Part shown: piece by piece, positions 5,290 to 5,997 of the stretch
How the letters are laid out: every line of letters starts with the position of its first letter
How positions within the stretch are numbered: position 1 is the stretch's first letter
Origin: Acidobacteriaceae bacterium
GTDB taxonomy: Bacteria > Acidobacteriota > Terriglobia > Terriglobales > Acidobacteriaceae
Assembly: GCA_003133425.1 (NCBI GenBank)
Contig: PKXI01000268.1
Location: 2,400 to 8,396 of the forward strand
DNA: 5,997 nucleotides
Direction: 5' to 3'
Notes under the pieces: generated by a model
The model's database searches: none
What the model was told of the DNA's origin: nothing
The model's input: only the letters and a program-made list of their open reading frames with translations
Translations under genes and position numbers: made by a program

Positions 5290-5997
5290 ATGTTTTCTAA
5301 GCCGAATCGCATACTGCAAACGATGGCCTCACTGGCCATGACAACCGCCCTGCTGGCCGGCGCGCAAACACCGGCCCCGGATGCCGCTCAGGTTCCCGCA
5401 ACGCCGCCTGCTGCGGCCCCGGCGGCACCTGCAACAGCACCAGCCCCGCTTTCCACGTTCGTTCTCACGGGTCCGCTGCAATGGCTGCCGCCAGCGACCT
5501 TTGATGCTGGACCGTTTGGCAAGCTGTCCGTCAACGGCATTGTGACCGGTTTCTCGCAGTTCCAGAACAATTCCGTGCCGGGAGACGACAACGCGCAAGC
5601 CACTCTGAGCAACGGAGAGATTTTCATTCAGAAAGCGGACGGGAAGTTTCAGTACTTCGTCCAGGCTGGCGTTTATACCATGCCGACGCTTTCAGCGCCG
5701 TTCATGAACGCCCAAAATACCGTGAGCAACTACTATGGGCCCGTTCCAGTCGCTTACCTGAAGTTGCCGGTAGGAAAAACGACGTCGTTCCAAATCGGCG
5801 CTCTTCCCACGCTGATGGGTGCCGAGTCCACGTTTACGTTCCAGAACTTTAACATCGAGCGTGGCATCCTTTGGAATCAGGAAAACGCCGTCAATCGCGG
5901 CATCCAGGTGAATCAAGCGCTGGGCAAATACCTGTCCGCTTCGCTCAGTTGGAACGACGGTTATTATTCCAACCGTTACTCGTGGCTCTCGGGCTCG
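5290..5997 (+). CDS. BBP2/OmpL-like outer-membrane beta-barrel porin (3' end outside window)
   Basis: The frame is open from the ATG to the right edge (236 codons, no stop). Residues 1-25 are a signal peptide with a hydrophobic core (MASLAMTTALLAG) and a clear AGA|QT cleavage site. Residues 26-53 are a low-complexity linker in which 21 of 28 residues are Ala or Pro. From about residue 60 the sequence has porin-like alternating strands rich in aromatic residues, Gly and Asn. QAGVYTMPTL (125-134), AYLKLPVGKTTSFQIGALPT (155-174), MGAESTF (176-182) and ILWNQENAVNRGIQVN (193-208) fit the BBP2 family (putative beta-barrel porin-2, OmpL-like), whose members run to several hundred residues. It should sit in the outer membrane and pass small solutes; the substrate is unknown. 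It diverges from the two-component operon across 551 bp, suggesting but not proving control by that system. Confidence 0.85.
   Translation, partial: MFSKPNRILQTMASLAMTTALLAGAQTPAPDAAQVPATPPAAAPAAPATAPAPLSTFVLTGPLQWLPPATFDAGPFGKLSVNGIVTGFSQFQNNSVPGDDNAQATLSNGEIFIQKADGKFQYFVQAGVYTMPTLSAPFMNAQNTVSNYYGPVPVAYLKLPVGKTTSFQIGALPTLMGAESTFTFQNFNIERGILWNQENAVNRGIQVNQALGKYLSASLSWNDGYYSNRYSWLSGS

Noticed and set aside
5022..5300. Plus-strand open frame of 92 codons (starting MKFFFQSS) in the kinase-porin gap
   Set aside because: It overlaps the porin start in another frame, its SD-like GAAGGAG is 13 nt away, and the product has no recognisable domain or sensible composition. It covers the repeat-rich regulatory stretch and is most likely chance.

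Overview
The window looks like chromosomal DNA of a Gram-negative bacterium, most probably an acidobacterium (Terriglobia/Acidobacteriaceae type). That placement is inferred from moderately high GC, exported proteins whose signal peptides end in Ala-Gln followed by Pro/Ala-rich linkers, a BBP2/OmpL-like porin, and a short DUF4118 histidine kinase with a KdpE-like partner. No mobile element, tRNA, rRNA or CRISPR array is visible.

Layout, left to right. (1) Minus strand, 1-1222: trpG/pabA (glutamine amidotransferase of anthranilate or aminodeoxychorismate synthase), followed after only 5 bp by a gene for an exported, probably beta-rich protein that runs off the left edge. (2) Plus strand, 1354-2349: acyP (acylphosphatase), then apt (adenine phosphoribosyltransferase) behind its own perfect TATAAT -10 element. 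(3) A GC-rich 43-nt inverted repeat at 2367-2409 separates apt from the convergent genes. (4) Minus strand, 2451-4738: a two-component operon, membrane histidine kinase then KdpE-like regulator, joined by a 4-base GTGA stop/start overlap. (5) A 551-bp divergent intergenic region, 4739-5289, with an imperfect inverted repeat, a candidate extended -10 promoter toward the kinase and several short repeated words. (6) Plus strand, 5290 to the right edge: the N-terminal part of a BBP2/OmpL-like outer-membrane porin.

How the genes may work together. trpG, acyP and apt are ordinary housekeeping genes. The more interesting unit is the two-component system facing the porin gene across a long, repeat-bearing intergenic region. 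The kinase keeps the DUF4118 four-helix membrane domain and the phosphoacceptor His, but lacks the N-terminal KdpD/USP region of classical KdpD. It also departs from consensus at two catalytic spots: Ala after the His, and Ser and Val in the G1 box. A plausible but unproven reading is that the pair controls the porin, and perhaps potassium-transport genes beyond the right edge. I found no clearly undescribed system; the best leads are this kinase and the regulatory DNA between it and the porin.
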